Shown: positions 51,726-60,383 of the stretch, in pieces
Layout of the letters: every line of letters starts with the position of its first letter
Position numbering within the stretch: the first letter of the stretch is position 1
Source of the DNA: Rhizobium giardinii bv. giardinii H152
GTDB taxonomy: Bacteria; Pseudomonadota; Alphaproteobacteria; Rhizobiales; Rhizobiaceae
Assembly (NCBI RefSeq): GCF_000379605.1
Contig: NZ_KB902713.1
Location: 124,367 to 188,366 of the forward strand
Direction: 5' to 3'
DNA length: 64,000 nucleotides
Notes under the pieces: generated by a model
What the model was told of the DNA's origin: nothing
Database searches by the model: none
The model's input: only the letters and a program-made list of their open reading frames with translations
Position numbers and translations under genes: made by a program

Positions 51726-52814
51726 ATGAAAAGACGTACATTCCTACAGACGGGCAGTGCCTTGATTGCAGCTGGCGCGTTCGGAATACCGGGCATCCTG
51801 CGGGCAGAGGATGCGATCGCCCTGCTACCCGACACCTGGCCGTCCGAAGGGGAAAACCCCGTCGTCGAAGCTGGTAAGTTTGCCAAGGCAGGTCCCTGGA
51901 AGATCGGTCACAGCCATTATGGCCTGGCCGGTTCAACGCACACCTATCAAACCGCATTCGAGGCCGAATACGAGATCAGCAGGAACAAGGCCCGTGTCGC
52001 CGACTATCAATTCCGTAGCGCCGACCTCAACGCCTCAAAACAGGTCGCCGACATCGAAGATCTGATCGCACAAAAAGTAGATGCAATCATCATTGCGCCG
52101 CTTACGACAGGCTCGGCCGTGGAAGGCATCAGGAAGGCAAAGGCCGCCGGCATTCCGACGGTCGTCTATCTCGGTCGCGTCGATACCGACGAATTCACGG
52201 TGCAGGTTCAGGGCGACGACTTCTACTTCGGCCGGGTGATGGCGCAGTTTCTGGTCGATAAGCTCGGCAACCAGGGCAAGGTGTGGGTGTTGCGCGGCGT
52301 CGCCGGACATCCGATCGATGCTGATCGTTACGCCGGGGCGATGGAAGTCTTCAGCAAGTCCGGTCTCCAAATCACCTCAACCCAGCACGGCAGCTGGTCC
52401 TACGAGGACTCAAAGAAGATAGCGGAAAGCCTCTATCTCTCTGATCCCGATGTCGCCGGGGTCTGGACTGACGGCGCAAATATGTCGCTCGGGGTCCTGG
52501 ACGCGCTGCAGGAAGCCGGGGCTTCCACCATTCCACCGATCACGGGAGAGGCCCTGAACGGTTGGATGCGTCGTTGGAATGACGAAAAGCTCTCTTCGAT
52601 TGGGCCCATTTGCCCTCCGGCTCTTTCGACGGCAGCCCTGCGTGCGTCCTTCGCGCTTCTCGAGGGCAAGCCGATCCAGCGCAATTGGACCAACCGGCCC
52701 AAGCCGATCGTCGACGACAATCTTGCACAGTTTTACCGCTCCGATCTCACGGACGCTTACTGGGCCCCGACAGAAATGCCGAATGAGAAGCTCCTCGAGT
52801 ACTTCAAGGCCTGA
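51726..52814 (+). CDS. Sugar-type ABC substrate-binding protein with Tat-like signal
   Basis: 362 aa from ATG 51726 (AGGAGGAG upstream). The N-terminus KRRTFLQTGSALIAAGAFG with RAED cleavage looks like a twin-arginine signal, unusual for CUT2 binding proteins. The mature part has GPWKIGHSHYGLAGSTHTYQ, ADIEDLIAQKVDAIIIAPLT, GIPTVVYLGRVD, GKVWVLRGVAGHPIDADRY and VAGVWTDGANMSLGVLDAL, a type-I periplasmic binding protein. Tat export would mean folding, perhaps with a bound metal or cofactor, before secretion. First gene of the operon; ligand unknown. Confidence 0.9.
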   Translation: MKRRTFLQTGSALIAAGAFGIPGILRAEDAIALLPDTWPSEGENPVVEAGKFAKAGPWKIGHSHYGLAGSTHTYQTAFEAEYEISRNKARVADYQFRSADLNASKQVADIEDLIAQKVDAIIIAPLTTGSAVEGIRKAKAAGIPTVVYLGRVDTDEFTVQVQGDDFYFGRVMAQFLVDKLGNQGKVWVLRGVAGHPIDADRYAGAMEVFSKSGLQITSTQHGSWSYEDSKKIAESLYLSDPDVAGVWTDGANMSLGVLDALQEAGASTIPPITGEALNGWMRRWNDEKLSSIGPICPPALSTAALRASFALLEGKPIQRNWTNRPKPIVDDNLAQFYRSDLTDAYWAPTEMPNEKLLEYFKA

Positions 52815-52820
52815 CGCATG

Positions 52821-52845
52821 GAGGGCGCGGACAAAGCGCGCCCTC
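52821..52845 (+). promoter_or_regulatory. Intercistronic stem-loop after the SBP gene
   Basis: GAGGGCGCG (52821-52829) and CGCGCCCTC (52837-52845) are a perfect nine-pair stem with a 7-base loop. It stands between SBP and ATPase genes as in the other importers of the window. Confidence 0.7.
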
Positions 52846-52858
52846 TCCACCCTCGCAG

Positions 52859-54397
52859 ATGGAAGTGTTCATGAGTATGCTTGTCGAGATGGTCGGCATC
52901 AACAAGTCCTTTGGCGCGACCAAAGTCCTGTCGAATGTTCAATTTTCGCTTGAACGCGGCTCTGTCCACGCATTGATGGGCGAGAACGGGGCCGGAAAAT
53001 CCACGCTGATGCGAATTCTGGCCGGCGTCTATCAACAGACCGCTGGACGCGTCCGTCTGCGAGGAGAAGAGGTGATCTTCCGGTCCCCCAAGGAAGCGCG
53101 TCTCGCCGGGGTGTCGACGGTGTTTCAGGAGTTCACCCTGATCCCCAATCTCACGGTCGCCGAAAACATGTTTCTTGGGCACGAACCGCGGCGTGCCGAC
53201 GGGTCGATAGACAAGGTCGAGGTCGTCGAGCGATCCCGCAAGCTGCTTGCCGACGTTTTCCCTCAACTGGACCCGACGGCGATTGTGGAAACGCTGACGG
53301 TTGCCCAGCAGCAGGCAGTGGAAATCGCCAAAGGTCTGACATCCAATGCCGATGTCTTCATTTTCGATGAACCGACCGCGGCACTAAACTCGACGGACGT
53401 CGCTCATCTCTTCAAGGTCATCCGCGATCTCAAGGCACAAGGCAAGGCTGTCGTCTACATCTCGCATCGGATGAACGAGGTGTTCGAACTGTGCGATACC
53501 ATCACCGTCATGAAGGACGGGGCTTGGGCAAAGACAGCCAGGACAGAAGACTTCAATCTCCAAACGCTTGTGGCAACCATGGTTGGACGCGAGCTTCAGA
53601 ATTTCTTTCCGCCGAGGGCGCAGGCCATTGGATCGCCAATGCTCGACGTGGCAGGGCTTCGTCTCGATGACCATGGCCCGCCAGTCGGTTTTTCCGTATG
53701 CACGGGCGAGATAATCGGACTGGCCGGGCTTGAAGGCCAGGGGCAGCGCGAAATCATGCGTGCGGTCGTCGGGGTCGAAACCGCCGCAGCCGTGAGCGTC
53801 CGGCGTCGCCGCGACGATAGCATGATCAGTGTGAACGTATCCTCAGGCTTTTCGAGTGCGATCTCAGCCGGCATTGGTTTCATTCCTGAAGACCGCAAGC
53901 AGGAAGGCCTGTTTCTTCGGCTTCCGATCTACGACAACATCGCCCTTGGCAAGCAGTTGAACCGGAACATGGCGAGCGTTGCATGGCGTTCCATCTCCAG
54001 GGTTCACGATGTCATAAAGTCGCTCCGCGTTGCGGCCGCCGACCCAGCATCGCCCGTCGGCAAACTTTCGGGCGGAAACCAGCAAAAGGTCCTTCTTGGC
54101 CGTTGGCTGTTATCGGGGGTCGATATCCTTGTCATCGAGGAGCCGACACGTGGCGTCGATGTCGGCGCGAAAGCGGAAATCTACAAGCTGCTTCGCGATT
54201 TTGCCGATCGTGGCGGTGCCGTGATCGTCTCCTCACGCGAGCACGCCGAGCTGATCGGGCTTTGTGACAACATCCTGGTCGTTCACGACAAGAAGATCGT
54301 CGGGCAGATGCCCGCGCTTGATGCCACAGAGGAAACCATCCTGGGAACCGCACTCGGTTCGAACTCCGCGCACGATCCGCGCGCCGCTGTTCATTGA
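52859..54397 (+). CDS. Sugar ABC transporter ATP-binding protein, two NBDs
   Basis: 512 aa. NBD1: GENGAGKSTLMRILAGV, signature LTVAQQQAVEIAKGL, Walker B VFIFDEPTAALN and ISHRMNEV. NBD2: GLEGQGQREIMRAVVG, LSGGNQQKVLLGRWLL, Walker B ILVIEEPTRGVDVGAK and VSSREHAEL. The second A-loop is degenerate, as usual for the group. The start may be ATG 52859 or 52871; the second has GGAAG upstream. It is followed ten bases later by the first permease gene. Confidence 0.94.
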   Translation: MEVFMSMLVEMVGINKSFGATKVLSNVQFSLERGSVHALMGENGAGKSTLMRILAGVYQQTAGRVRLRGEEVIFRSPKEARLAGVSTVFQEFTLIPNLTVAENMFLGHEPRRADGSIDKVEVVERSRKLLADVFPQLDPTAIVETLTVAQQQAVEIAKGLTSNADVFIFDEPTAALNSTDVAHLFKVIRDLKAQGKAVVYISHRMNEVFELCDTITVMKDGAWAKTARTEDFNLQTLVATMVGRELQNFFPPRAQAIGSPMLDVAGLRLDDHGPPVGFSVCTGEIIGLAGLEGQGQREIMRAVVGVETAAAVSVRRRRDDSMISVNVSSGFSSAISAGIGFIPEDRKQEGLFLRLPIYDNIALGKQLNRNMASVAWRSISRVHDVIKSLRVAAADPASPVGKLSGGNQQKVLLGRWLLSGVDILVIEEPTRGVDVGAKAEIYKLLRDFADRGGAVIVSSREHAELIGLCDNILVVHDKKIVGQMPALDATEETILGTALGSNSAHDPRAAVH

Positions 54398-54406
54398 GGA
54401 GGATAC

Positions 54407-55348
54407 ATGAATACCGTCGCAAAGTTCCTGAAGACACCTTATAGGGCGGGTGCGATCCGGCTGTCGATCGGGACGCTACTCGTGCTGGTGGTCGCCTCGG
54501 TCATCCTGCTTCCAGAATTCCTGGCGCCGGAGAATCTGTCGAACCTGCTGGCCCAATCTACTGTTCTTGTCATTTCTGCGCTCGGCCAGACCTTTGTGAT
54601 CCTGACGGGCGGCCTGGACGTTTCCGTTGGTTCGATCATCAGCGTGACGACCACGATCATGACACTCGACATGCCCGAGGTTGTCCGTGTCATGCTTTGC
54701 ATTGCGGTTGCGATCGCATTCGGACTGGCGAATGGATACGGCGTAGCAAGGCTCAACGTCCATCCGATCATCATGACCCTGGCAACAATGGGTATCGGCC
54801 AGGGATTGGCGCTTATCATACTTCCTATCCCCGGCGGGAAGGTGCCCGAATGGCTTTCGGCGTCAGTCGCGGGTTCGGTCGGGCCCGTGCCAAACTCGCT
54901 GCTCTGGCTGATCGCCGCTGCTTTCGTTGCCGCCTGGTTGCTTTATCGCAGACCGTTTGGCCTCTACCTGTTCGCCTCGGGTGGCAACGACTTCAATGCC
55001 CGCATGAATGGCGTCCCGGTCGAGCGCACAGTCATCAAAGCCTACATCCTGTCGGCGCTATTTGCTTGCGCTGCCGGGATGTTCCTCGCGGGCCGCCTTG
55101 CCTCGGGCGATCCCAAGGGGGGTGCCACCTTCGGAATTGAATCCGTTACCGCAGCAGCGCTCGGGGGTGTTCACCTGGCTGGCGGTATCGGCAGCATCCT
55201 CGGCACTGTCGCCGGCGCGGCTATCCTCGGCATCGTGAACAACGTGATGAACCTCGCCAACGTCTCGGCATTCCTCCAGTCGGTCGTGAAGGGCCTTCTG
55301 CTGCTGGCACTCGTCGTCTCGCAGCGTCGCAAAACGATCGGACTTTGA
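54407..55348 (+). CDS. Sugar ABC transporter permease
   Basis: 313 aa, RbsC family, about nine membrane segments. SALGQTFVILTGGLDVSVGSIISVT is the family motif, GGNDFNARMNGVPVERT the coupling loop, and AAALGGVHLAGGIGSILGTVAGA the last conserved loop. GAGGAGG precedes ATG 54407. The next permease gene starts almost at its stop, so a heterodimer is likely. Confidence 0.93.
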   Translation: MNTVAKFLKTPYRAGAIRLSIGTLLVLVVASVILLPEFLAPENLSNLLAQSTVLVISALGQTFVILTGGLDVSVGSIISVTTTIMTLDMPEVVRVMLCIAVAIAFGLANGYGVARLNVHPIIMTLATMGIGQGLALIILPIPGGKVPEWLSASVAGSVGPVPNSLLWLIAAAFVAAWLLYRRPFGLYLFASGGNDFNARMNGVPVERTVIKAYILSALFACAAGMFLAGRLASGDPKGGATFGIESVTAAALGGVHLAGGIGSILGTVAGAAILGIVNNVMNLANVSAFLQSVVKGLLLLALVVSQRRKTIGL

Positions 55349-55353
55349 AAGAG

Positions 55354-56352
55354 ATGGACCTCTCGATGACCACAACAGATGCGAAAATTGAGACGCCATC
55401 CCGCACTCTCACCGCAAGACGCGTGTTTTCCTGGGTGCTCGGCTTGCCCCCAGCATATTACGTGCTCGCAATCCTGATCGCTGTGGCCCCCGCGGTAAGT
55501 GCGACGCTGATCAATCCGAACTATTGGTTCGTGATCCTGAAACAGTCAGCGCCGCTCGGTATCGCGGTGCTGGCGCAATCTCTTGTCATGCGGGTGCGTT
55601 CGATTGATCTCTCGGTCAGTGGCGTGTTTGCTTTTTCGATCTATCTCGCCAGCTCCGGGCTCCTCAACAGTTACTCGCCCTTCGTCACGGCCCTGATGCC
55701 GATCGTCATCGGCCTTGGCGTCGGTCTGATCAACGGCGCCCTCGTGGCCTATGTCCGCGCCTCCGCGGTCATCGCGACGCTGAGCGTATCGGCGATCCTC
55801 ATAGGGATCGTCCAATTCATGAGTTCGGGCCGTGCACCGGGTTCGACACCAAGCTGGCTTCGCGTCCTGACGAGCGGGAACATCTACGGCCTGTCTTACT
55901 CCGTGATCGTCTGGATCGGGATTTCCGTTGTCGTCGCACTGGCGTTCCGCTTCCTGATCCTCGGGCGATACTTCCGCGCTGTCGGCGACAATCCGAGGGC
56001 GGCGGAGATAACAGGCATACCCCTGGCCCGCACGATTTTTGTCTCCCATACGTTTGCGGGCACGCTGACGGGCATTGCCGCCCTGGTTCAAGTGTCGGCG
56101 CTGGCCGTTGGCACGATCAAGCCCGGCTTCGACACGTTCATGAACGCACTCGCCGCCACGATTCTCGGTGGGGTGACGTTCGGCGTCGACCGCGGTGGCG
56201 TCGCGGGGCCTTTCGTGGCGGTCGTCGCCTTCAGTTTCCTCTTCGCGATGTTGACAGTGTTCGGCATCCAGGAGCCCGGCAAGCTTATCGTCCAGGGCGG
56301 GATCATCGCTCTTGCTGCAATCATTTACGGAGCACGCGTCGGTCGCGTCTAG
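55354..56352 (+). CDS. Sugar ABC transporter permease, second subunit
   Basis: About 332 aa. PPAYYVLAILIAVAPAVSATL is the first segment, IAVLAQSLVMRVRSIDLSVSGVF the family motif (VRSIDLS in place of GGIDLS), VGDNPRAAEITGIPLART the coupling loop, and ATILGGVTFGVDRGGVAGPF the last conserved loop. Starts at 55354 or 55366 are both possible; both fall just after the stop of the first permease gene. The gene ends 64 bases before the alcohol dehydrogenase gene and is part of the same operon. Confidence 0.92.
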   Translation: MDLSMTTTDAKIETPSRTLTARRVFSWVLGLPPAYYVLAILIAVAPAVSATLINPNYWFVILKQSAPLGIAVLAQSLVMRVRSIDLSVSGVFAFSIYLASSGLLNSYSPFVTALMPIVIGLGVGLINGALVAYVRASAVIATLSVSAILIGIVQFMSSGRAPGSTPSWLRVLTSGNIYGLSYSVIVWIGISVVVALAFRFLILGRYFRAVGDNPRAAEITGIPLARTIFVSHTFAGTLTGIAALVQVSALAVGTIKPGFDTFMNALAATILGGVTFGVDRGGVAGPFVAVVAFSFLFAMLTVFGIQEPGKLIVQGGIIALAAIIYGARVGRV

Positions 56353-56416
56353 GCCGCACAGGATCTGCCAGATAGATCATTCCCGGCGTCAACGCGGGAA
56401 AATGCAGGAGAAAAGC

Positions 56417-57517
56417 ATGGTGAAGATAACAGCGGCCGTCGCCGTAAAACCGAAAGCTCCACTTGAGTTTCGTGAACTTGAGCTGGCGGATCCAGAAGGC
56501 AATGAAATTCTCGTGCGGACGGTCGCTACGGGCATCTGCCATACCGACCTGTTGCTCCGGGATGGGATCTTTGGGCCTCCCGCCCCGGTCATACCGGGAC
56601 ATGAAGGTGTTGGCATCGTCGAGGCCATCGGGGCGGACGTCCAAGGGTTAAGGGTCGGCGACCACGTTGCGCTCAGCCAGAGTTCATGTGGCTTCTGCGG
56701 TGACTGCCGGCGCTCTCACCCGATGAACTGCCAGAACTACACCCAGTACAATCTGACGGGGCTTCGTCCGAACGGCAAAAAGGCCTTGCTCTGTGATGAG
56801 GTCGGCATCGGCAGCAACTTTGTCGGCCAGTCATCCTTCGCGACCCACATCCTGGCGACGGAAAACAACGCCGCGCAGCTTCCCAAGGATTTCGACCTGA
56901 CGAATGCGGCCCCGCTCGGTTGCGGCATGGCAACGGGAGCAGGTACCGTTATCAACGCCATGAAGCCGGAGATCGGACAAACCATTGCCGTGTTCGGCGC
57001 GGGAGCAGTCGGCATGGCTGCGGTGATGGCCGCCAAGGTCCGGCGGTGCAGCAAGATCATCATCATCGACCTGAACGAGCAGCGTCTGGCCATGGCCAAG
57101 ACGTTGGGCGCGACCCACGCCATCAACGGCCGGGACCCAGACGTCGTGGAGCAGATCCACGCCTTGACGGGCGGCGGTGCCGATTTTGCGATCGACGCCG
57201 TGGGTATCATTCCCGTCATCCTGAACACGATCAAATGCACGCGGGCAGGGGGCCATGTCGTCCTCCTCGGGCTCGACGCGCTCGGCAAGGACATTCCAAT
57301 TCCGCTGGACCTCATGGTCTTCAACCGGAAAATTCAGGGTGCCATCCTCGGAGATCAGATCCCTCAGCTCTTCATTCCCCAACTGGTCGAGCTGAACCAG
57401 GCGGGCCTGTTCCCGTTCCAGAACCTGATCACAAAGTATCCGTTCGAGAAAATCAACGAGGCCATCGCCGATGCCGAAGCTGGCCGCGTGATCAAGCCCG
57501 TCATCGTCTTCAATTAG
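56417..57517 (+). CDS. Zinc-dependent alcohol dehydrogenase (aryl-alcohol dehydrogenase-like)
   Basis: 366 aa from ATG 56417 (CAGGAG upstream; the frame is open from 56312). Catalytic zinc: GICHTDLLL, GHEGVGIVEAIG and LGCGMATGAG. Structural zinc: CGFCGDCRRSHPMNC. NAD site: AVFGAGAVGMAAVMAAKVRR and IIDLNEQRL. It is a paralogue of the enzyme at 49509. It stands in the importer operon, before the ABM protein, so it probably oxidises the imported alcohol or a product of it. Confidence 0.93.
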   Translation: MVKITAAVAVKPKAPLEFRELELADPEGNEILVRTVATGICHTDLLLRDGIFGPPAPVIPGHEGVGIVEAIGADVQGLRVGDHVALSQSSCGFCGDCRRSHPMNCQNYTQYNLTGLRPNGKKALLCDEVGIGSNFVGQSSFATHILATENNAAQLPKDFDLTNAAPLGCGMATGAGTVINAMKPEIGQTIAVFGAGAVGMAAVMAAKVRRCSKIIIIDLNEQRLAMAKTLGATHAINGRDPDVVEQIHALTGGGADFAIDAVGIIPVILNTIKCTRAGGHVVLLGLDALGKDIPIPLDLMVFNRKIQGAILGDQIPQLFIPQLVELNQAGLFPFQNLITKYPFEKINEAIADAEAGRVIKPVIVFN

Positions 57518-57528
57518 GAGCTTCCCAC

Positions 57529-57840
57529 ATGGCATCGAGCAAGTCCGACGAACAGCATCTCATTGTTGAGTTTAAAACATCGACGCGTAACCGGGACCGT
57601 GTCAACACACTGCTCCAGGAGTTTGTCGGCCCTGCCCGCGAGGAAGAGGGCTGCCTTTACTACAATCTCTACCAGCGCTCCGACGAGCCGAATACGTTCT
57701 TCATTCTCGATGGTTGGGCAAACGAGGAGGCAGCCGCGCGTCACGGAGAATCTGCGAACGTCAAGCGTGTTCTCGAACCGTTGCTTCCGTTGCTGGTAAG
57801 CCCCCCTTCCATCATTGTGAGCAGTCGCATCAGCGACTGA
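57529..57840 (+). CDS. Antibiotic biosynthesis monooxygenase (ABM)-domain protein
   Basis: 103 aa, a single ABM (YgiN-like) ferredoxin-fold domain: HLIVEFKTSTRNRDRVNTLL, GPAREEEGCLYYNLYQ, NTFFILDGWANEEAAARHGE and VKRVLEPLLPLL. The ATG at 57529 follows TTAGGAG, which overlaps the stop of the alcohol dehydrogenase gene. Relatives are cofactor-free oxygenases or quinol/quinone and small-ring binding proteins. It is the last gene before a strong terminator and so closes the importer operon. Confidence 0.88.
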   Translation: MASSKSDEQHLIVEFKTSTRNRDRVNTLLQEFVGPAREEEGCLYYNLYQRSDEPNTFFILDGWANEEAAARHGESANVKRVLEPLLPLLVSPPSIIVSSRISD

Positions 57841-57865
57841 GCTTGCGATCGTGCAACACCGAAGG

Positions 57866-57887
57866 ACCCGCCCGAGGCGGGTTTTTT
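57866..57887 (+). terminator. Rho-independent terminator of the third ABC operon
   Basis: CCCGCC (57867-57872), loop CGA, GGCGGG (57876-57881) and then six T (57882-57887). It is 26 bases after the ABM stop and before the NDH-2 gene. Confidence 0.9.
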
Positions 57888-57910
57888 CCAAAAGCTCGCG
57901 GGAGGGCGAA

Positions 57911-59173
57911 ATGGAGCATCGAGTTGTCATCGTGGGAGGCGGTTTCGCCGGCCTCCAATTGGCCAAGGATCTCAAATGTCCAAACCTCTCGATCACGATC
58001 GTCGACAGACGCAATCATCACCTGTTCCAGCCGCTGCTCTATCAGGTCGCGACGACGGTCCTGGCGACGTCTGAGATTGCCTGGCCCATTCGCGCAGTAT
58101 TCCGTGGAAGGAAAGATGTCACGACGCTTCTTGGCGAGGTCGTGGACGTCGATGTCGAGAAGCGGCTTGTCTCGCTCAAGGGCGGTCATGCCATTCCCTA
58201 CGATACCCTTGTTCTCGCAACGGGTGCCCGTCACGCGTATTTCGGCCGGGATGAATGGGAGCCTTTCGCGCCCGGACTGAAGGCGCTGGAAGACGCCACC
58301 ACCATCCGCCGTCGTCTTCTCCTGGCATTCGAAAAGGCGGAGCTGGAAACCGATCCCCAAGCGCGGGCGGCGCTGCTGACCTTCTCGATAATCGGCGCCG
58401 GGCCGACAGGCGTCGAAATGGCCGGGATCATCGCCGAACTGGCTCAAAGGACGCTTGTCGAGGAATTCAGAAATATCGATACGACTTCGGCGCGCATTCT
58501 TCTTGTAGAGGCAGGGGCGCGTATTCTGCCTGTTTTCCACGAGGCGTTATCGCAATACGCCGAGCGGTCCCTTGCGTCGATGGGCGTCGAGGTTCGCACG
58601 GGACGGCCCGTAACCGACTGCAACGAGGAAGGTATATCGATTGGCGACGAGTTCGTCCCGAGCCGCACGGTCATATGGGCGGCGGGCGTGCAGGCATCCA
58701 GGGCCGCCGTTTGGGTCGGGGCGGAGATAGATCGAGCAGGGCGGGCGGTCGTGCAGCCCGACCTCACGGTCTTCGAACACCCGGACATCTTCGTTATCGG
58801 CGATACCGCCTCCGTTAAGACCGGCGAGGGAATGCTGGTTCCTGGTATCGCGCCTGCCGCAAAGCAGCAGGGAAAATACGTCGCTCAAGTGATCAAGGCC
58901 CGCCTTAAGCAGCGCGCAGCGCCGCCTGCCTTCAAGTACAGACATCTTGGTAACCTTGCGACCATTGGACCAAGCTCCGCGGTGATCGATTTCGGAAGGC
59001 TGCGGCTGAAGGGCTCCATCGCCTGGTGGATCTGGGGCCTTGCCCACATCTACTTTTTGATCGGAACACGGAGCCGCATGGCGGTCGCGCTGAGCTGGCT
59101 CTGGGCATTTACCTCCGGACACCACTCTGCCCGCCTTATTACCCAGAAGGAGACGCTGAAGGACGAGGTTTAG
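57911..59173 (+). CDS. ndh: Type II NADH:quinone dehydrogenase (NDH-2)
   Basis: 420 aa from ATG 57911 (GGGAGGG upstream). RVVIVGGGFAGLQLA is the FAD loop, HHLFQPLLYQVAT the quinone-site block, IIGAGPTGVEMAG the NADH loop and GDTASV the second FAD segment. AAKQQGKYVAQVIKA and YRHLGNLATIG follow. The C-terminal amphipathic/hydrophobic part (SIAWWIWGLAHIYFLIG) attaches it to the membrane. It passes electrons from NADH to ubiquinone without proton pumping, a sensible sink for the many NAD-linked dehydrogenases in this region. It stands after a terminator, so it has its own transcript. Confidence 0.93.
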   Translation: MEHRVVIVGGGFAGLQLAKDLKCPNLSITIVDRRNHHLFQPLLYQVATTVLATSEIAWPIRAVFRGRKDVTTLLGEVVDVDVEKRLVSLKGGHAIPYDTLVLATGARHAYFGRDEWEPFAPGLKALEDATTIRRRLLLAFEKAELETDPQARAALLTFSIIGAGPTGVEMAGIIAELAQRTLVEEFRNIDTTSARILLVEAGARILPVFHEALSQYAERSLASMGVEVRTGRPVTDCNEEGISIGDEFVPSRTVIWAAGVQASRAAVWVGAEIDRAGRAVVQPDLTVFEHPDIFVIGDTASVKTGEGMLVPGIAPAAKQQGKYVAQVIKARLKQRAAPPAFKYRHLGNLATIGPSSAVIDFGRLRLKGSIAWWIWGLAHIYFLIGTRSRMAVALSWLWAFTSGHHSARLITQKETLKDEV

Positions 59174-59404
59174 CAGCATGGGCAGGAGGTGCGCTGGTCA
59201 ACATGATATTTGAGAAGGGTGGGCAATGATCTCGTTGAGCTCAATGCCGACAATCGCCGCGCGTTCTCGTACAGACCGACCCGCGGCGCCGCCTAATTTA
59301 ACAGCGTCGATCTGCTCGCCTAGATAAGCACATTGACTGTCTGCAAAGTGAAGCAATCGAGACCCGTCAATGATCCTGCCGGCGGTCCCGCCGGTGCGTT
59401 GATG

Positions 59405-59885
59405 GTCCTTTATCGGATTAAGGCGCTGAAGCAGCATCAGATCAGAACCGGAAGCATCTTCGGCTTCGAAGGCGCGGCCTCGTTCCCCGGCGATATGACG
59501 GGCATTGAGCAGCCGTGCGGCGTTCTCATTCCGGCGGCCGTGGAAAAATGCCATCCATACCGGTAATGCAGACCGCATCAAGGCAAACCTGGTGGTCGAA
59601 GCCGCCAACGGAGCCGGTTACCTTCGAGGCCGACAAGGTGCTGCGCGCACTCGTGGCGTCACCATCCTTCCCGATCTCTACGTCAATGCCGGCGGTGTGG
59701 TCGTCAGCTACTTCGAATGGGTGAAGAACCTGACGCATATTCCCTTCGGCCTGATGGAACGGCGCCGCCGCGAACGGCGCAACCAGACCATCGCAACAGC
59801 CCTCGAACGCATGACCGGCAAGGAATTCCCCGCCGATATCCGCGATGAGTTCCTCGAAGGCGGCGCCGAAACCGATAACCCATGA
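59405..59885 (+). pseudogene. C-terminal remnant of a Glu/Leu/Phe/Val dehydrogenase (glutamate dehydrogenase)
   Basis: Parts of one protein in three frames. Frame one gives RTGSIFGFEGAASFPGDMTG and EQPCGVLIPAAVEK, then stops. A second gives ADRIKANLVVEAANG. EPVTFEADKVLRA is in a third. The second frame then resumes with RGVTILPDLYVNAGGVVVSY, FEWVKNLTHIPFGLMER and ALERMTGKEFPADIRDEF. NAGGVVVSYFEW is the glutamate dehydrogenase signature region. The N-terminal half is missing, and at least three frameshifts are present. It lies between the NDH-2 gene and IS-like repeats, so it was probably left by a rearrangement. Bases 59174-59404 show nothing else clear. Confidence 0.8.
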
Positions 59886-59918
59886 CATCAACCAGGCGAA
59901 CGAAAGTCGCTCCCGAGA

Positions 59919-59990
59919 GACTGTCCGGGATTTAGTGAAACGACTGTCCGGGATTTACCGGAATCGCTGTTCCGTTAATCCGAAATCCGC
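59919..59990. mobile_element. IS21-like terminal repeats (remnant end)
   Basis: GACTGTCCGGGATTTA occurs at 59919-59934 and again at 59942-59957, with a looser third copy (GCTGTTCCG) after CCGGAATC. Repeated TGTCCGGGATT blocks of this kind are typical of the ends of IS21-family elements. No istA or istB gene is present, so this is only an end. It borders the glutamate dehydrogenase remnant. Confidence 0.5.
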
Positions 59991-60307
59991 ATCGTAATCC
60001 CGCGCCCCCGCGTAGCCGCGGCCGGGTGGCTGTCAAACTGCGGGTCGAATTGCGCCGATCAGAAACCAGCCGTAAGGTGTCAGCCAGCTCGGAAGAGCCC
60101 TAACCGCGTGTCAAGGCTCAATAGTAGAGCGCATCTCATTTTTTGCTAAACCGCGTGCAATAAACAGAAATCCGTCGGCAATCAGGTCGCGGAAATTTGT
60201 GGCCGGCCCTTTGTCTTTGTTGGCCTCGTGCGGCATGCAAGCACCACATCGACATGGCGGCGAAGGTAGGGCTTTGCAAAAGAATTTGCCCAGTAAACAA
60301 TAACAGA

Positions 60308-60336
60308 TTGACAGATTGTCTGATAATCAGTTTAGT
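60308..60336 (+). promoter_or_regulatory. Promoter/operator in front of a broken gene (site 5 of 5)
   Basis: TTGACA (60308-60313), 17-base spacer beginning with GATTGTCTGATAATC and TTTAGT (60331-60336). It is as well kept as site 1, although the gene behind it is only a fragment. Confidence 0.7.
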
Positions 60337-60383
60337 CCGACTCAATACCCTGCCGCGATGGCGCGTGTTCCACCGGAGGAAAA

